Shown here in pieces: positions 35,211 through 43,810 of a stretch of 64,000 nucleotides of DNA. The stretch is from contig NZ_CP124576.1 of the NCBI RefSeq assembly GCF_000281715.2, positions 2,735,501 to 2,799,500 of the forward strand. The letters are read 5' to 3'. This DNA is from Sphingobium sp. AP49. Lineage in GTDB: Bacteria; Pseudomonadota; Alphaproteobacteria; Sphingomonadales; Sphingomonadaceae. The notes below the pieces were generated by a model, which was not told where the DNA came from, did not search any database, and saw only the letters and a program-made list of their open reading frames with translations. A program made the translations under genes and the position numbers. Numbering within the stretch: position 1 is the stretch's first letter; each line of letters opens with the position of its first letter.

Positions 35211-35724
35211 ACTGTCCGATGGCTTGCATTATCTTCACAGCCGCGCGCGTCAAATGTTTGTCCACAGTAAAGACGGACAGCTCCATCTCCTCTGCTATCT
35301 CCTTGACCGATTTCTCATGGACGCGGCGCAGGATGAAGGCCCGCCGGCATTGGGCAGGTAGCGTGTCGAGAATGGCCTGGAGATGGCGTAGTTCATCTCG
35401 TGCATGCAATGCCTCTTCGGTCGAATTGTCGGTCTGGAGCACGTCGAATTCGGCCACCAGCTCCAGCGACACGATCTTCTCGCGCCGGGCCTCATCGATC
35501 AGCAGGTTGCGCGCGATCTGGAACAGAAAGGCCTTGCCGCTCTGCACGCGGTGAATGTCACCGTTGGCATAGGCACGGGTCATGCATTCTGCGACGATGT
35601 CGTCGACATCCTGGCGGTGGGACACCACCCGGCGCAGGCGAGAGCGCAAGGCGCCTTCATGCGGCAGGATGGCCTGCTTGAACCAGTCCAGCCTTGCCCT
35701 GATCGAGTCCACGTCGACAGCCAC
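35125..35724 (-). CDS. ECF sigma factor (FecI type)
   Basis: 199 aa. Sigma region 2 is seen in the first ~100 residues (DVDDIVAECMTRAYA, then FLFQIARNLLIDEARR), and region 4 near 115-165 (LPAQCRRAFILRRVHEKSVKEIAEEMELS with a helix-turn-helix). It is the iron-starvation (FecI-like) kind that pairs with FecR and an STN-type TonB receptor. fecR overlaps its 3' end, and the receptor gene is divergent after 200 bp, so the promoter it recognises is expected between 35725 and 35924. The C-terminal ~25 residues are Gly/Ser-rich and probably disordered. Confidence 0.88.
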   Translation of the reverse strand: MAVDVDSIRARLDWFKQAILPHEGALRSRLRRVVSHRQDVDDIVAECMTRAYANGDIHRVQSGKAFLFQIARNLLIDEARREKIVSLELVAEFDVLQTDNSTEEALHARDELRHLQAILDTLPAQCRRAFILRRVHEKSVKEIAEEMELSVFTVDKHLTRAAVKIMQAIGQYEGSGFGWSLQKRGGHAGDRGRSGSSVS

Positions 35725-35924
35725 GCTCGTCCCCCTGTACTTATCATTCTCCTCTCCGGCGCGCCCGATCCGGCGCTGCGTCGAGGCAGTGCCAGACCGA
35801 TAACGAAGGCCCTCTCGTCACAAAAATGAGATATTTTTAAGCGTCGTTAGCAGAAACGCGATCGGCCTCCGTATCCACCACCGACGGGCAAATAATTTCG
35901 CAGCCCAATCATTTCACGGGGGAT

Positions 35925-38759
35925 ATGATGTCGCGTAATTTTCGGAACGTTTCTCTGTGCGCGGTCGCAACGGTCGTTGCCCTTAGCACCCAATCGGCCG
36001 CAGCGGCAGAACCGGCGAAGTTCAAGATTCCGGCCCAGTCGATGCAGACGGCCCTGACGCTCTTTGCCAAGCAGTCGGGCATCCAGCTTCTCTTCCCCTA
36101 CGACCAGGTTGCCGGCCTTCATGCCCAGTCGGTCAACGGCAAGATGACACCCGATGTCGCCCTCCAGCGGCTGATCGCCGGATCGGGGCTGAAGATCACG
36201 CTGTCGAACAACAATGTCATTGCCCTGTCGCTGAGCGCCCAGGCGCACAAGATCCGCGCCGTCGAAGTCGCGAGCCTGGGCGTCACCGCCCTTCCCTTCG
36301 CGATGCAGGCCAGCGCCGTGCCGCAGGCCAGCACCGCGGCCGCCGAGGAAGCCCCTGGCCCTGCGATCGTCGTGACCGGGTCGCGTGGCCAGGCCCGCAC
36401 CGTCACCGACAGCCCGACGCCGATCGACGTCATTTCCGGCGCGGACCTGACCCGGACCGGCAAGGCGGGTGTGTTCCAGGCCCTCAACACGCTCGTGCCC
36501 TCCTTCAACCTGCCGGTACGGGCGGGCGGCGCCACCTCCACCGTCATCGCGACCGGCGGCCTGCGCGGCCTCAATCCCGATCAGGCGCTGATCCTGGTCA
36601 ACGGCAAGCGCCGCCATAAAACCTCGCTCATCAACGCTGTGTCGTCGCTCTATAATGGCTCGGTTCCGGCCGATCTCGACATGATCCCGACTGCGGCCGT
36701 CGATCATATTGAAGTGTTGCGCGATGGCGCGGCCGCCCAATATGGCTCGGATGCCATTGCCGGCGTCATCAATATCATCCTGAAGGATGACAGCAGTGGC
36801 GGGTCAGCCAATTTCACCGCCGGCCAGAATTTCGACCGGTCTGACGGCGAACTTTATCAGGCCGATCTCAATTTCGGGATGAAGCTGGGCGCGAACGGCT
36901 TTGCGAACCTGTCGCTCAATCTCAAGAAGCAGGAAATGTCGAACCGCGCACTGCCGCTGGCCGACTGTTCGGTAACGGCGACGACGACTTGCCTCTATCC
37001 GCTGGTGAACGGGCAGCTCGATCCGCGCGATGCGGCCGCGGTCGGCACCGAGAGAATCGTTACCACCAGCTATGGCGTCATGCCCTCGCGCAGCATCAAT
37101 ACCGCGCTCAATGCGGGATATGATCTGGGCGGTGTCCAACTCTACGCCTTCGGCACCTACAGCCAGCGACGCTCGGACCTGTGGTACAGCTATCGTTATC
37201 CCAAGGACATCAACAATGTCATGGGCATCTATCCCGGCGGCTACCGCCCGCACATCATGATCGACGAGGAAGATTTCGAATTCACCGTCGGCGCCAAGGG
37301 CGAAGTCGCGGGCTGGGATTGGGATTTCTCCACCGGCTATGGTCGCAATCGCGCGCGCCAGTCGTCAGAAGGTACGCTCAATCCCTCGCTGGGCACACTC
37401 AGTCCGACCGAATTCTATATCGGCACGCTCAAATCCTCGGAGTTCGTTACCTCGCTGGACGTGACCCGTGGCTATGATGTCGGCGGCGGCAATCTCCAGG
37501 TCTCAGCCGGCGCGCAGCAACGCCACGAACGCTACCAGACCTTCGCCGGGGATGAGCCGAGCTATGCGGTCGGCCCGGCCATCGTTTCTGGCATGACACC
37601 GGGCGCGCAAAGCTCGGCCGGGTTCCAGCCGGAGGATGCCGCCTATATGTCGCGCGACAATTATGCCCTTTATGCGGACGTGGCATGGGATCCCAACAAG
37701 GACATCACGATCGGCGCGGCTGCCCGTTTCGAGCATTATGACGATGGCAGCGGCAATACGTTGATCTGGAAGGTGAACGGCCGTTATGCAGCGACCGACT
37801 GGATCGCCTTCCGCGCGGCCGCCAATACCGGTTTCCGGGCACCCGCCGTTGCCCAGCAAATCTATACCCAGACGACGAACCAGTTCCGCACCGTCAACGG
37901 CGTTCCCAACCAGTTGCTGCAGATCAAGACGCTGGCCGTCGATGATCCCGCGGCAATCGCGCTTGGTGCAGAACCGCTGCAGCCCGAAACATCGTTCAAC
38001 ATCTCGGCCGGCGTGGTACTGACGCCGCTGCCCAATTTCAACCTGACGATCGACGCCTATCAGATCGACGTGGATGATCGCATCACCGTCACCAGCACGC
38101 TGACGGGTACAGCCATTTCCAACATTCTGATCGCCAGCGGCATCCCGGCATCGCAGGCCAATACCTTGTCGGCGCAATATTATACCAATGCCATCGATAC
38201 CCGCACGCGCGGCGTCGATGTCGTCGCCTCCTACAGGCACAGCCTGTTCGATACGGTGAACATGCAGTGGAACCTTGGCTTCAACTATAACAAGACCAAG
38301 ATCACCCATATCATCGACAATCCGCCGGAACTTGCCGCCTTGGGCAGCGACTATGTCCTGTTCGATCGCGCCCGCCGCAGCAACATGACCAATAATCTTC
38401 CCCAGACCAAGTTGTCGATCAGCAACCTGGCCACGATGGGCGACTTCACCCTGTCCACGCGACTGACCCGCTTTGGCAGCTTCAAATCCTACCAGAACGG
38501 GGTCACCAGCAACGGCGTGACCACCTATCCGAACGATCGCAGCTATGGCGCCAAGTGGATCACCGACCTGGAGGCAAGCTGGCAGGTCACGCCGCTGGTC
38601 AATATCGCGATCGGCGCGAACAATATCTTCAACGTCTATCCCGATGAAAATCGCGCCAGCGACGTCAGCGCGACGCTTGGCCAGGGCCTTTACCCTGGAA
38701 CCTCCCCGATCGGCTTCACCGGCGGCTTCTACTATGGCCGCGTCGGCCTGAGCTTCTGA
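35925..38759 (+). CDS. TonB-dependent receptor with N-terminal STN signalling domain
   Basis: An outer-membrane active-transport receptor of 944 aa. It has a signal peptide to about residue 28, and an STN domain at about 30-110 (FKIPAQSMQTALTLFAKQSG, LLFPYDQV) that would contact FecR. The plug starts near residue 150 (IVVTGSRGQARTVTDSPTPI, later VLRDGAAAQYGSDAIAGVIN), then a 22-strand barrel ends in YYGRVGLSF. The ligand cannot be read from sequence. Start codons are ATG 35925 or 35928, behind a run of G residues. A terminator follows the gene, and the acylase gene lies 62 bp downstream. Its regulator pair is divergent. Confidence 0.92.
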   Translation: MMSRNFRNVSLCAVATVVALSTQSAAAAEPAKFKIPAQSMQTALTLFAKQSGIQLLFPYDQVAGLHAQSVNGKMTPDVALQRLIAGSGLKITLSNNNVIALSLSAQAHKIRAVEVASLGVTALPFAMQASAVPQASTAAAEEAPGPAIVVTGSRGQARTVTDSPTPIDVISGADLTRTGKAGVFQALNTLVPSFNLPVRAGGATSTVIATGGLRGLNPDQALILVNGKRRHKTSLINAVSSLYNGSVPADLDMIPTAAVDHIEVLRDGAAAQYGSDAIAGVINIILKDDSSGGSANFTAGQNFDRSDGELYQADLNFGMKLGANGFANLSLNLKKQEMSNRALPLADCSVTATTTCLYPLVNGQLDPRDAAAVGTERIVTTSYGVMPSRSINTALNAGYDLGGVQLYAFGTYSQRRSDLWYSYRYPKDINNVMGIYPGGYRPHIMIDEEDFEFTVGAKGEVAGWDWDFSTGYGRNRARQSSEGTLNPSLGTLSPTEFYIGTLKSSEFVTSLDVTRGYDVGGGNLQVSAGAQQRHERYQTFAGDEPSYAVGPAIVSGMTPGAQSSAGFQPEDAAYMSRDNYALYADVAWDPNKDITIGAAARFEHYDDGSGNTLIWKVNGRYAATDWIAFRAAANTGFRAPAVAQQIYTQTTNQFRTVNGVPNQLLQIKTLAVDDPAAIALGAEPLQPETSFNISAGVVLTPLPNFNLTIDAYQIDVDDRITVTSTLTGTAISNILIASGIPASQANTLSAQYYTNAIDTRTRGVDVVASYRHSLFDTVNMQWNLGFNYNKTKITHIIDNPPELAALGSDYVLFDRARRSNMTNNLPQTKLSISNLATMGDFTLSTRLTRFGSFKSYQNGVTSNGVTTYPNDRSYGAKWITDLEASWQVTPLVNIAIGANNIFNVYPDENRASDVSATLGQGLYPGTSPIGFTGGFYYGRVGLSF

Positions 38760-38774
38760 TCCATCACCTATAAA

Positions 38775-38804
38775 GCGCCGTTCCCCATAGGAACGGCGCA
38801 TTTT
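38775..38804 (+). terminator. hairpin terminator between receptor and acylase genes
   Basis: A ten-pair GC-rich stem (GCGCCGTTCC/GGAACGGCGC, loop CCATA) is followed by ATTTTC, 15 bp after the receptor stop codon. It should reduce transcription into the acylase gene, giving more receptor than acylase, or act as an attenuator. The T run is short, so read-through is likely. Confidence 0.7.
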
Positions 38805-38821
38805 CTACACTGACGGGAGAA

Positions 38822-40927
38822 ATGACGGCGATGCGCCACATGACGATATGGCTCGCGGCTCTGGCCGCATCCTCGGCGATAACGGCCTCGGTCGCGGCCC
38901 CTTCCACGACCTGGGGTGGCGGCGAAATCCTGTGGGATAGTTTTGGCGTACCCCATATCTATGCCAAGACCGAGGAAGGCGGCTTCTATGGTTTTGGCTA
39001 TGCTCAGGCCCAGAGCCACGGCAATCTGCTGCTGCGCATGTATGGCGAAAGCCGTGCCCGCGCCGCCGAATATTGGGGCGAGAAATATGAAAGCCAGGAC
39101 AAATGGCTGGTCGCCAATGACGTGCCTGCCCGGTCCATCCAGTGGTTCAGGCAGCAGACGCCGCAGATGCAGAAAAATCTCGAAGGCTTTGCGGCCGGGA
39201 TAAATGCCTATGCCGCCGCCCATCCCGACAAGATCGCGCCGGAGGTGAAGGTCGTCCTGCCGCTCAAGGGTGTCGACATCATCGCCCATGCCCAGCGGCT
39301 GATGAATTTCGGCTATATCGCGTCCGACCGCAAGGTGCTGACCGACCCGTCGATCAACGAGGCGGGCGGTTCGAATGCCTGGGCGGTTGCGCCGTCGCGC
39401 TCGGCCAGCGGCAAGGCGATGCTGCTCGCCAACCCGCATCTGCCCTGGGCGCCCAGTCAGCTGACCTATTATGAGGCGCAGATAACCGCGCCGGGCCTGG
39501 CCATCTACGGCGCGACGCAGGTCGGCCTGCCGGTGCTGCGCTTCGGCTTCAACAATGATCTGGGCTTCACCAATACCGTCAACACGATGCAGGGCTTCAC
39601 CAGCTACAAGCTGACGCTGGAGGGCGGTGGCTATCGCTTCGACGGCAAGACGCTGCCGTTCAAGGCCGTCACGAAAAGCTACAAGGTCAGGCAGGCCGAC
39701 GGCACGCTGAAGACGGTCAGCTTCGAACAGAAGAGCACGGTGCATGGCCCGGTCTTCACCCTGCCCGATGGCAAGACGACGGTTGCGCTCAAGGTCGCCG
39801 GGCTCGACCGGCCAGGCGTGCTGGAACAATATCTGGAGATGGGCAAGGCGCGCGACTGGGGGGCGTTCGAAAAGGCGCTGCGCAAGATGCAGGTGGTGAT
39901 GTTCAACATCATCTATGCCGACCGCGCCGGCCATATCCTCTATCTCGACAATGGCCTGCTGCCCAAGCATGAAAGCGGCGATCTCAAATATTGGTCCGCC
40001 CCCGTCCCGGGCGATACGTCGGCCACGCTGTGGAAGGATGTCCACAGCTATGATGACATGCCCAAGCTGCTCGATCCGGCGACCGGCTTCGTCCAGAACG
40101 CCAATGATCCGCCATGGCTGGCCACCTGGCCCCGCGCGCTCGATCCCAAGAGCTTCCCCGCCTATGTCGCGCCGGTCGGGCCGATGAGCCAGCGCGCCCA
40201 GATGTCGGTCAAGCTGATGAGCCAGACGCCCAAGATCAGCTTCGACGATTTCGTGTCGCGCAAGCTGACCACCACCTCGCTGATGGCGGAACGGATGCTG
40301 CCTGACCTGCTGGCGGCAGCCGCCGGATCGAACGATGCCGATGTGCAGGCCGCCACGACATTGCTCAAGGGCTGGGACCATCGGTTCGAACCCGACAGCC
40401 GCGCCGCGCTGCTGTTCGAGACCTGGGCCGGCCTCTTTGCGCCCAGGAATTTCACCGACCAGTCCAACTATGCCGTCAAATGGACGCTGGACGACCCGCT
40501 GGAAACGCCCCGCGGCCTGAAAAACCCGGCGATGGCCGTCGCCATGCTGAAGGACGCGGTAGCGAAGACGAAGCAGCTTTATGGGGCGATCGACCGGCCG
40601 TTCGGGGAGGTTTCCCGCTTCCATATCGGGGACGTCAGCGTGCCGGCCAATGGCGGTTTCGGCAATACCGGCGTGTTCCGCACCATCACCTGGGGGCCAA
40701 TGAAGAATGGCGAGCGCACCCCCGTCCATGGCGAGACATGGGTCTCAATGGTCGAATTTGGCACGCCGATGAAAGCCGTGGGCCTGATGAGCTACGGCAA
40801 TAGCAGCCAACCTGGCTCCCGCCACAATAGCGACCAATTGCAATTGCTGGCCGACAAGAAATTCCGAACCTTCTGGATCGACCGCGCGGATGTGGAAGGT
40901 CATGTGGAAGAGAAGACGGCTTTCTGA
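38822..40927 (+). CDS. penicillin acylase family Ntn hydrolase, exported
   Basis: 701 aa with a signal peptide to about residue 26. The alpha-chain region is about 27-183. The predicted self-cleavage site is Gly183-Ser184 in EAGGSNAWAV, making Ser184 the catalytic N-terminal nucleophile of the beta chain. Other family blocks are ANPHLPW, VGLPVLRFGFN and DLGFTNT. Relatives hydrolyse amide bonds in beta-lactams, acyl-homoserine lactones (PvdQ, QuiP) or lipopeptides in the periplasm. The substrate here is unknown. The start is ATG 38822, with GGGAG just upstream. It follows the TonB receptor on the same strand, which suggests it processes the imported ligand. Confidence 0.88.
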   Translation: MTAMRHMTIWLAALAASSAITASVAAPSTTWGGGEILWDSFGVPHIYAKTEEGGFYGFGYAQAQSHGNLLLRMYGESRARAAEYWGEKYESQDKWLVANDVPARSIQWFRQQTPQMQKNLEGFAAGINAYAAAHPDKIAPEVKVVLPLKGVDIIAHAQRLMNFGYIASDRKVLTDPSINEAGGSNAWAVAPSRSASGKAMLLANPHLPWAPSQLTYYEAQITAPGLAIYGATQVGLPVLRFGFNNDLGFTNTVNTMQGFTSYKLTLEGGGYRFDGKTLPFKAVTKSYKVRQADGTLKTVSFEQKSTVHGPVFTLPDGKTTVALKVAGLDRPGVLEQYLEMGKARDWGAFEKALRKMQVVMFNIIYADRAGHILYLDNGLLPKHESGDLKYWSAPVPGDTSATLWKDVHSYDDMPKLLDPATGFVQNANDPPWLATWPRALDPKSFPAYVAPVGPMSQRAQMSVKLMSQTPKISFDDFVSRKLTTTSLMAERMLPDLLAAAAGSNDADVQAATTLLKGWDHRFEPDSRAALLFETWAGLFAPRNFTDQSNYAVKWTLDDPLETPRGLKNPAMAVAMLKDAVAKTKQLYGAIDRPFGEVSRFHIGDVSVPANGGFGNTGVFRTITWGPMKNGERTPVHGETWVSMVEFGTPMKAVGLMSYGNSSQPGSRHNSDQLQLLADKKFRTFWIDRADVEGHVEEKTAF

Positions 40928-40937
40928 GAAATATCGC

Positions 40938-40972
40938 GATTGCTGGGATGCAGGCACTGCATTCCAGCAATC
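40938..40972. terminator. strong hairpin after the acylase gene
   Basis: A fifteen-pair stem with a single G-T pair (GATTGCTGGGATGCA/TGCATTCCAGCAATC, loop GGCAC) starts 10 bp past the acylase stop. No T tract follows on either strand, so it may protect the 3' end of the mRNA rather than act as a classic terminator. The remaining 240 bp to the sigma-factor gene hold nothing I recognise. Confidence 0.5.
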
Positions 40973-41211
40973 GATAATTCCGCCCCTTCGCGGCCGTCTG
41001 AAATTGCAGCCAATATCTCACAAATGACATGTGAGGCATGACATGCCTGCGACATGGCCGATGCTTCTTCGATCCGCCCCAATATGGCCTGCATCGCCAA
41101 CGACAGGCCGCATGCCCATGGGGTTAATCATCCCGCGCTGACGGTCTTTTTAAACGGCCCCATCAGTTTGAAACCGCGCCATTTTGCGATCATATATTGG
41201 CGAATAATGTG

Positions 41212-41871
41212 TCAGGCAACGGCTGCGAGAGGCGTCGTCCGCGCTCCCAGCCGGCTTCTGGCAAACCGCTGCTCGATGGCGGTCAGATAGGCAAAAATGC
41301 TGACTACGCTACCTTGCTCGCCCTCGAAGTCCGATCTCGCCGTCTGAAGCGAACCGCCCTCCATCAGCAGCTCAAGCGCCGCGCGCGCCCGCGCGACCCG
41401 GCTCTTGACCGTCCCTACGGCTGTTCCCATGATTTCGGCTGCTTCCTCATAAGCGAAGCCACCGGCACCGACCAGAATGAGCGCTTCGCGCTGGGGTGCC
41501 GGAAGTTGTGCAAGCCCCCGCATCAAATCGGCCAGTTCCGCCGCCTTCTCCTGCCCGGCTGGTGCGGCAAGGACTCGATCCGCGACCAGATCATCCCACG
41601 ATCCGACGAACTTGCGACGACGGGTGAGGCTGAAATAATGATTGCGAAGGATGGTGAAGGTCCACGCCCTGAAATTGGTCCCCGCGACGAACCGCGCGCG
41701 GGCCGCCCAGGCTTTCAGCATCGTTTCCTGAACAAGATCGTCGGCCATATCCCGGTCGCCGCACAAGCCGCGCCCGAAGGCCCGCAATTGAGGCAGCGCA
41801 GCGGCAAGTTCCTGCTTGAAGCGCTGATCGGAAAGCCGATCCGCAGCGGGACTCGCATTATGTTCGGTCAT
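41212..41871 (-). CDS. EcfG-like (ECF15) RNA polymerase sigma factor
   Basis: 219 aa. Region 2 contains LRAFGRGLCGDRDMADDLVQETMLKAW and FRAWTFTILRNHYFS; region 4 contains LPAPQREALILVGAGGFAYEEAAEIMGTAVGTVKSR. These are hallmarks of the alphaproteobacterial general-stress sigma factor EcfG. No NepR or PhyR gene lies beside it, so it is probably an EcfG paralogue. About 45 residues beyond region 4 (EGEQGSVVSIFAYLTAIEQRFA) are unusual. A GGAAC-N17-TGTT sequence upstream resembles the EcfG target promoter. It lies between the acylase gene (convergent) and tRNA-Asn copy 2. Confidence 0.85.
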   Translation of the reverse strand: MTEHNASPAADRLSDQRFKQELAAALPQLRAFGRGLCGDRDMADDLVQETMLKAWAARARFVAGTNFRAWTFTILRNHYFSLTRRRKFVGSWDDLVADRVLAAPAGQEKAAELADLMRGLAQLPAPQREALILVGAGGFAYEEAAEIMGTAVGTVKSRVARARAALELLMEGGSLQTARSDFEGEQGSVVSIFAYLTAIEQRFARSRLGARTTPLAAVA

Positions 41872-41901
41872 GGCAGCCTCCCAGGGTGGTTACGGGAGAA
41901 G

Positions 41902-41927
41902 AACATTCCAACCCGCATTTCTGTTCC
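41902..41927 (-). promoter_or_regulatory. possible EcfG-type promoter upstream of the sigma gene
   Basis: On the minus strand GGAAC (41923-41927) and TGTT (41902-41905) are separated by 17 bp, close to the GGAAC-N16/17-CGTT promoters of EcfG regulons. It lies 30 bp before the start codon of the EcfG-like gene, so it could be an autoregulatory promoter. The first base of the -10 box deviates from consensus. Confidence 0.35.
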
Positions 41928-42037
41928 CTGCACCGCCCAACGGTAGATTGGGTCGCAAGGGAAGCGCATGAAATCCAAGCGCGCAGAGACCGAGAATCAG
42001 GCCATTTTGTTTTTTTGCCGCGATGTTCACACTGGCT

Positions 42038-42171
42038 CTTGCCATTTGCCAAAAGCCGCTGCATATGCGCCGCCTGTCCGGCGAAATCCGGACTGCTCCC
42101 CGATAGCTCAGCGGTAGAGCATTCGACTGTTAATCGAATGGCCGTAGGTTCGAATCCTACTCGGGGAGCCA
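42038..42171. repeat. 134-bp direct repeat containing tRNA-Asn, right copy
   Basis: The gap-free partner of 30043-30176. The shared part starts at CTTGCCATTT and stops at the end of the tRNA, after which the two loci differ. Unlike the left copy it has no intrinsic terminator behind the tRNA. Confidence 0.8.
42097..42171 (+). tRNA. tRNA-Asn (anticodon GUU), copy 2
   Basis: Identical over all 75 nt, including CCA, to the tRNA at 30102-30176; all arms and the GTT anticodon are intact. The roughly 200 bp between it and the SPOR-domain gene hold no recognisable feature. Confidence 0.98.
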
Positions 42172-42374
42172 ATTTCCACGCCGCAACTGCCGCGTCGGAC
42201 AACAGATCATCTCCAACAATCTACGCGAATGCCTTGTCTATAGACTCGCGTGCGCCTCTTGCAGCCCTTGCCCTGCCCCGACATCGACATGGCGCAAATG
42301 CAGTACGGGCCACGCCTTTCGACGCAGCCCGTAATATAGCCGTGTGAAGGTGCGCGCTGGCGCGCCGCCAGGGA

Positions 42375-43790
42375 TCAGCGTGACGCGAACTGGCGACCGC
42401 GCGGCGCGGCGACAGCCCAGCGCTGCGGCATCGCATTCGGGGCGCCTTCGCGCACGAAACATTGGCCGCGCTGTGCCTTGATCGACTGACACAGCGTCTG
42501 TGCATCGGCGCGATTACCAAAGCCACTGATGGCCAGACGGTGAAAGATCTTGCCGTTGACCGTCGCCTGACTGGTCAGCACCGGGAAGGCGGCAATCCGA
42601 TCGTTGACCCGCGCCATCGACATCCACTTGTCCTTGGCGATCGCCGGTGAGGCATAGGCACCCAACTGGACCACCCAGTTGCTCGCGCCCGTCGTCACCG
42701 GCTTGATAAAGGCGACCTGCTGCATCCGCGCCGCTGGCGCAGCAACCGTCGTCGCCTTGGCGATTTTCACCGGCTTGGCCTTGCCTGCGGGGCCTTCGAC
42801 AATGAAGTCCCGCTTCGCAGCTGTCCGCACCGGGGCCGGCTTGGAGGCAGCCTTGGGCGCGACAACGGCCGCAGGCTTCGCCGCCGGCGTCGAGGCTGGT
42901 ACGGCAGTTTCAATGATGCGTGTCGTGAGGGTCGCAGTCGGGGTTACCTCGACAGCGGCCGTCTGCACCGGGTTCGGCAAATCGGCGATCGGTGCCGGCG
43001 CAGCCTCCGGCGCCGCTTCCGCCAGAGCGGTCGGGGCAGCGTCCGACGCAGCAGGCGCCAGCGCCAGGGCAGCGGGCAGACCGGCATCGGCGGCATCAAT
43101 GCTAACGCCCATCAACGCAGCGACACGCTGCGGCGCCAGGCTCGGTTCAGCCGTCGCGGCCCACTGCACAATGCGCTGATTGGCAGCCAGTGGTGCAAGG
43201 TCCATGCCCACGACCAAACGCGCATCCTTCCAGCGGCCGGCCAGCGCATAGGCATAGGCCAGATTCTGGCGCGTACGCGCGGTAGCCGACGGATCCTGGA
43301 TCGCGGCCGACAGGATCCGCACACCTTCGGTCGCGTCGCCGGCCATGGCCATCGCCAGGCCATAGTCCCCAGCCGGCACATTATCTGTGTTGGCAGCCAG
43401 CAGGCTTCGTGCCGCATCGCTCTTGCCCAGCGCAACCTGCACCAGCGCCAGGCTGACAATGGTCCGCGCGTCGCTGTTACCCAGGGTCATGGCATCGGTG
43501 AAGGCCGTCTCGGCTGAGGCAAAGCGCCCCTCCAGCACATAGGCCCGCCCCAGCAGCTGTCGATAGCTCGCATTATTGGGAGCGGCCCGCACGGCAGCCT
43601 CGGCGGCCTGCACTGCCTGCACGCCATCGCGCGCAACCAGCGCCTTTTCAGCAGCAGTCACGGACTTGTCCGGATTTTCCTGCCTCACTGCCGCGCTGTG
43701 GGAACGGAACGCCGCCCCCGTGCATCCCACCATCGTGGTCGCAACCACCAAAGAGGAAAGGGCTGCCTTTCCAAATGCCGTGCGTTTCAT
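42375..43790 (-). CDS. TPR lipoprotein with C-terminal SPOR domain
   Basis: 471 aa. The N-terminus has a lipoprotein signal with a lipobox ending in Cys (TTMVGC, about residues 18-23). TPR-like helices span about 50-190, then comes a long Ala/Pro linker. A SPOR domain of about 75 residues (NWVVQLGAYASPAIAKDKW to SIKAQRGQCF) would bind denuded septal peptidoglycan. The protein is therefore probably anchored in the envelope and drawn to the division site. It is the third gene behind parA and the ribbon-helix-helix-like gene (20 bp upstream) and likely shares their transcript. The start ATG 43790 gives MKRTAFGKAA. Confidence 0.85.
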   Translation of the reverse strand: MKRTAFGKAALSSLVVATTMVGCTGAAFRSHSAAVRQENPDKSVTAAEKALVARDGVQAVQAAEAAVRAAPNNASYRQLLGRAYVLEGRFASAETAFTDAMTLGNSDARTIVSLALVQVALGKSDAARSLLAANTDNVPAGDYGLAMAMAGDATEGVRILSAAIQDPSATARTRQNLAYAYALAGRWKDARLVVGMDLAPLAANQRIVQWAATAEPSLAPQRVAALMGVSIDAADAGLPAALALAPAASDAAPTALAEAAPEAAPAPIADLPNPVQTAAVEVTPTATLTTRIIETAVPASTPAAKPAAVVAPKAASKPAPVRTAAKRDFIVEGPAGKAKPVKIAKATTVAAPAARMQQVAFIKPVTTGASNWVVQLGAYASPAIAKDKWMSMARVNDRIAAFPVLTSQATVNGKIFHRLAISGFGNRADAQTLCQSIKAQRGQCFVREGAPNAMPQRWAVAAPRGRQFASR

Positions 43791-43810
43791 CTGCCTACCC
43801 ACCCCTTCAA

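Noticed and set aside
30043..42171. Classic integrative element with attL/attR in tRNA-Asn
   Set aside because: The repeats extend upstream of the tRNA rather than covering only its 3' end, and no intact integrase is present. I keep it only as a possible island.
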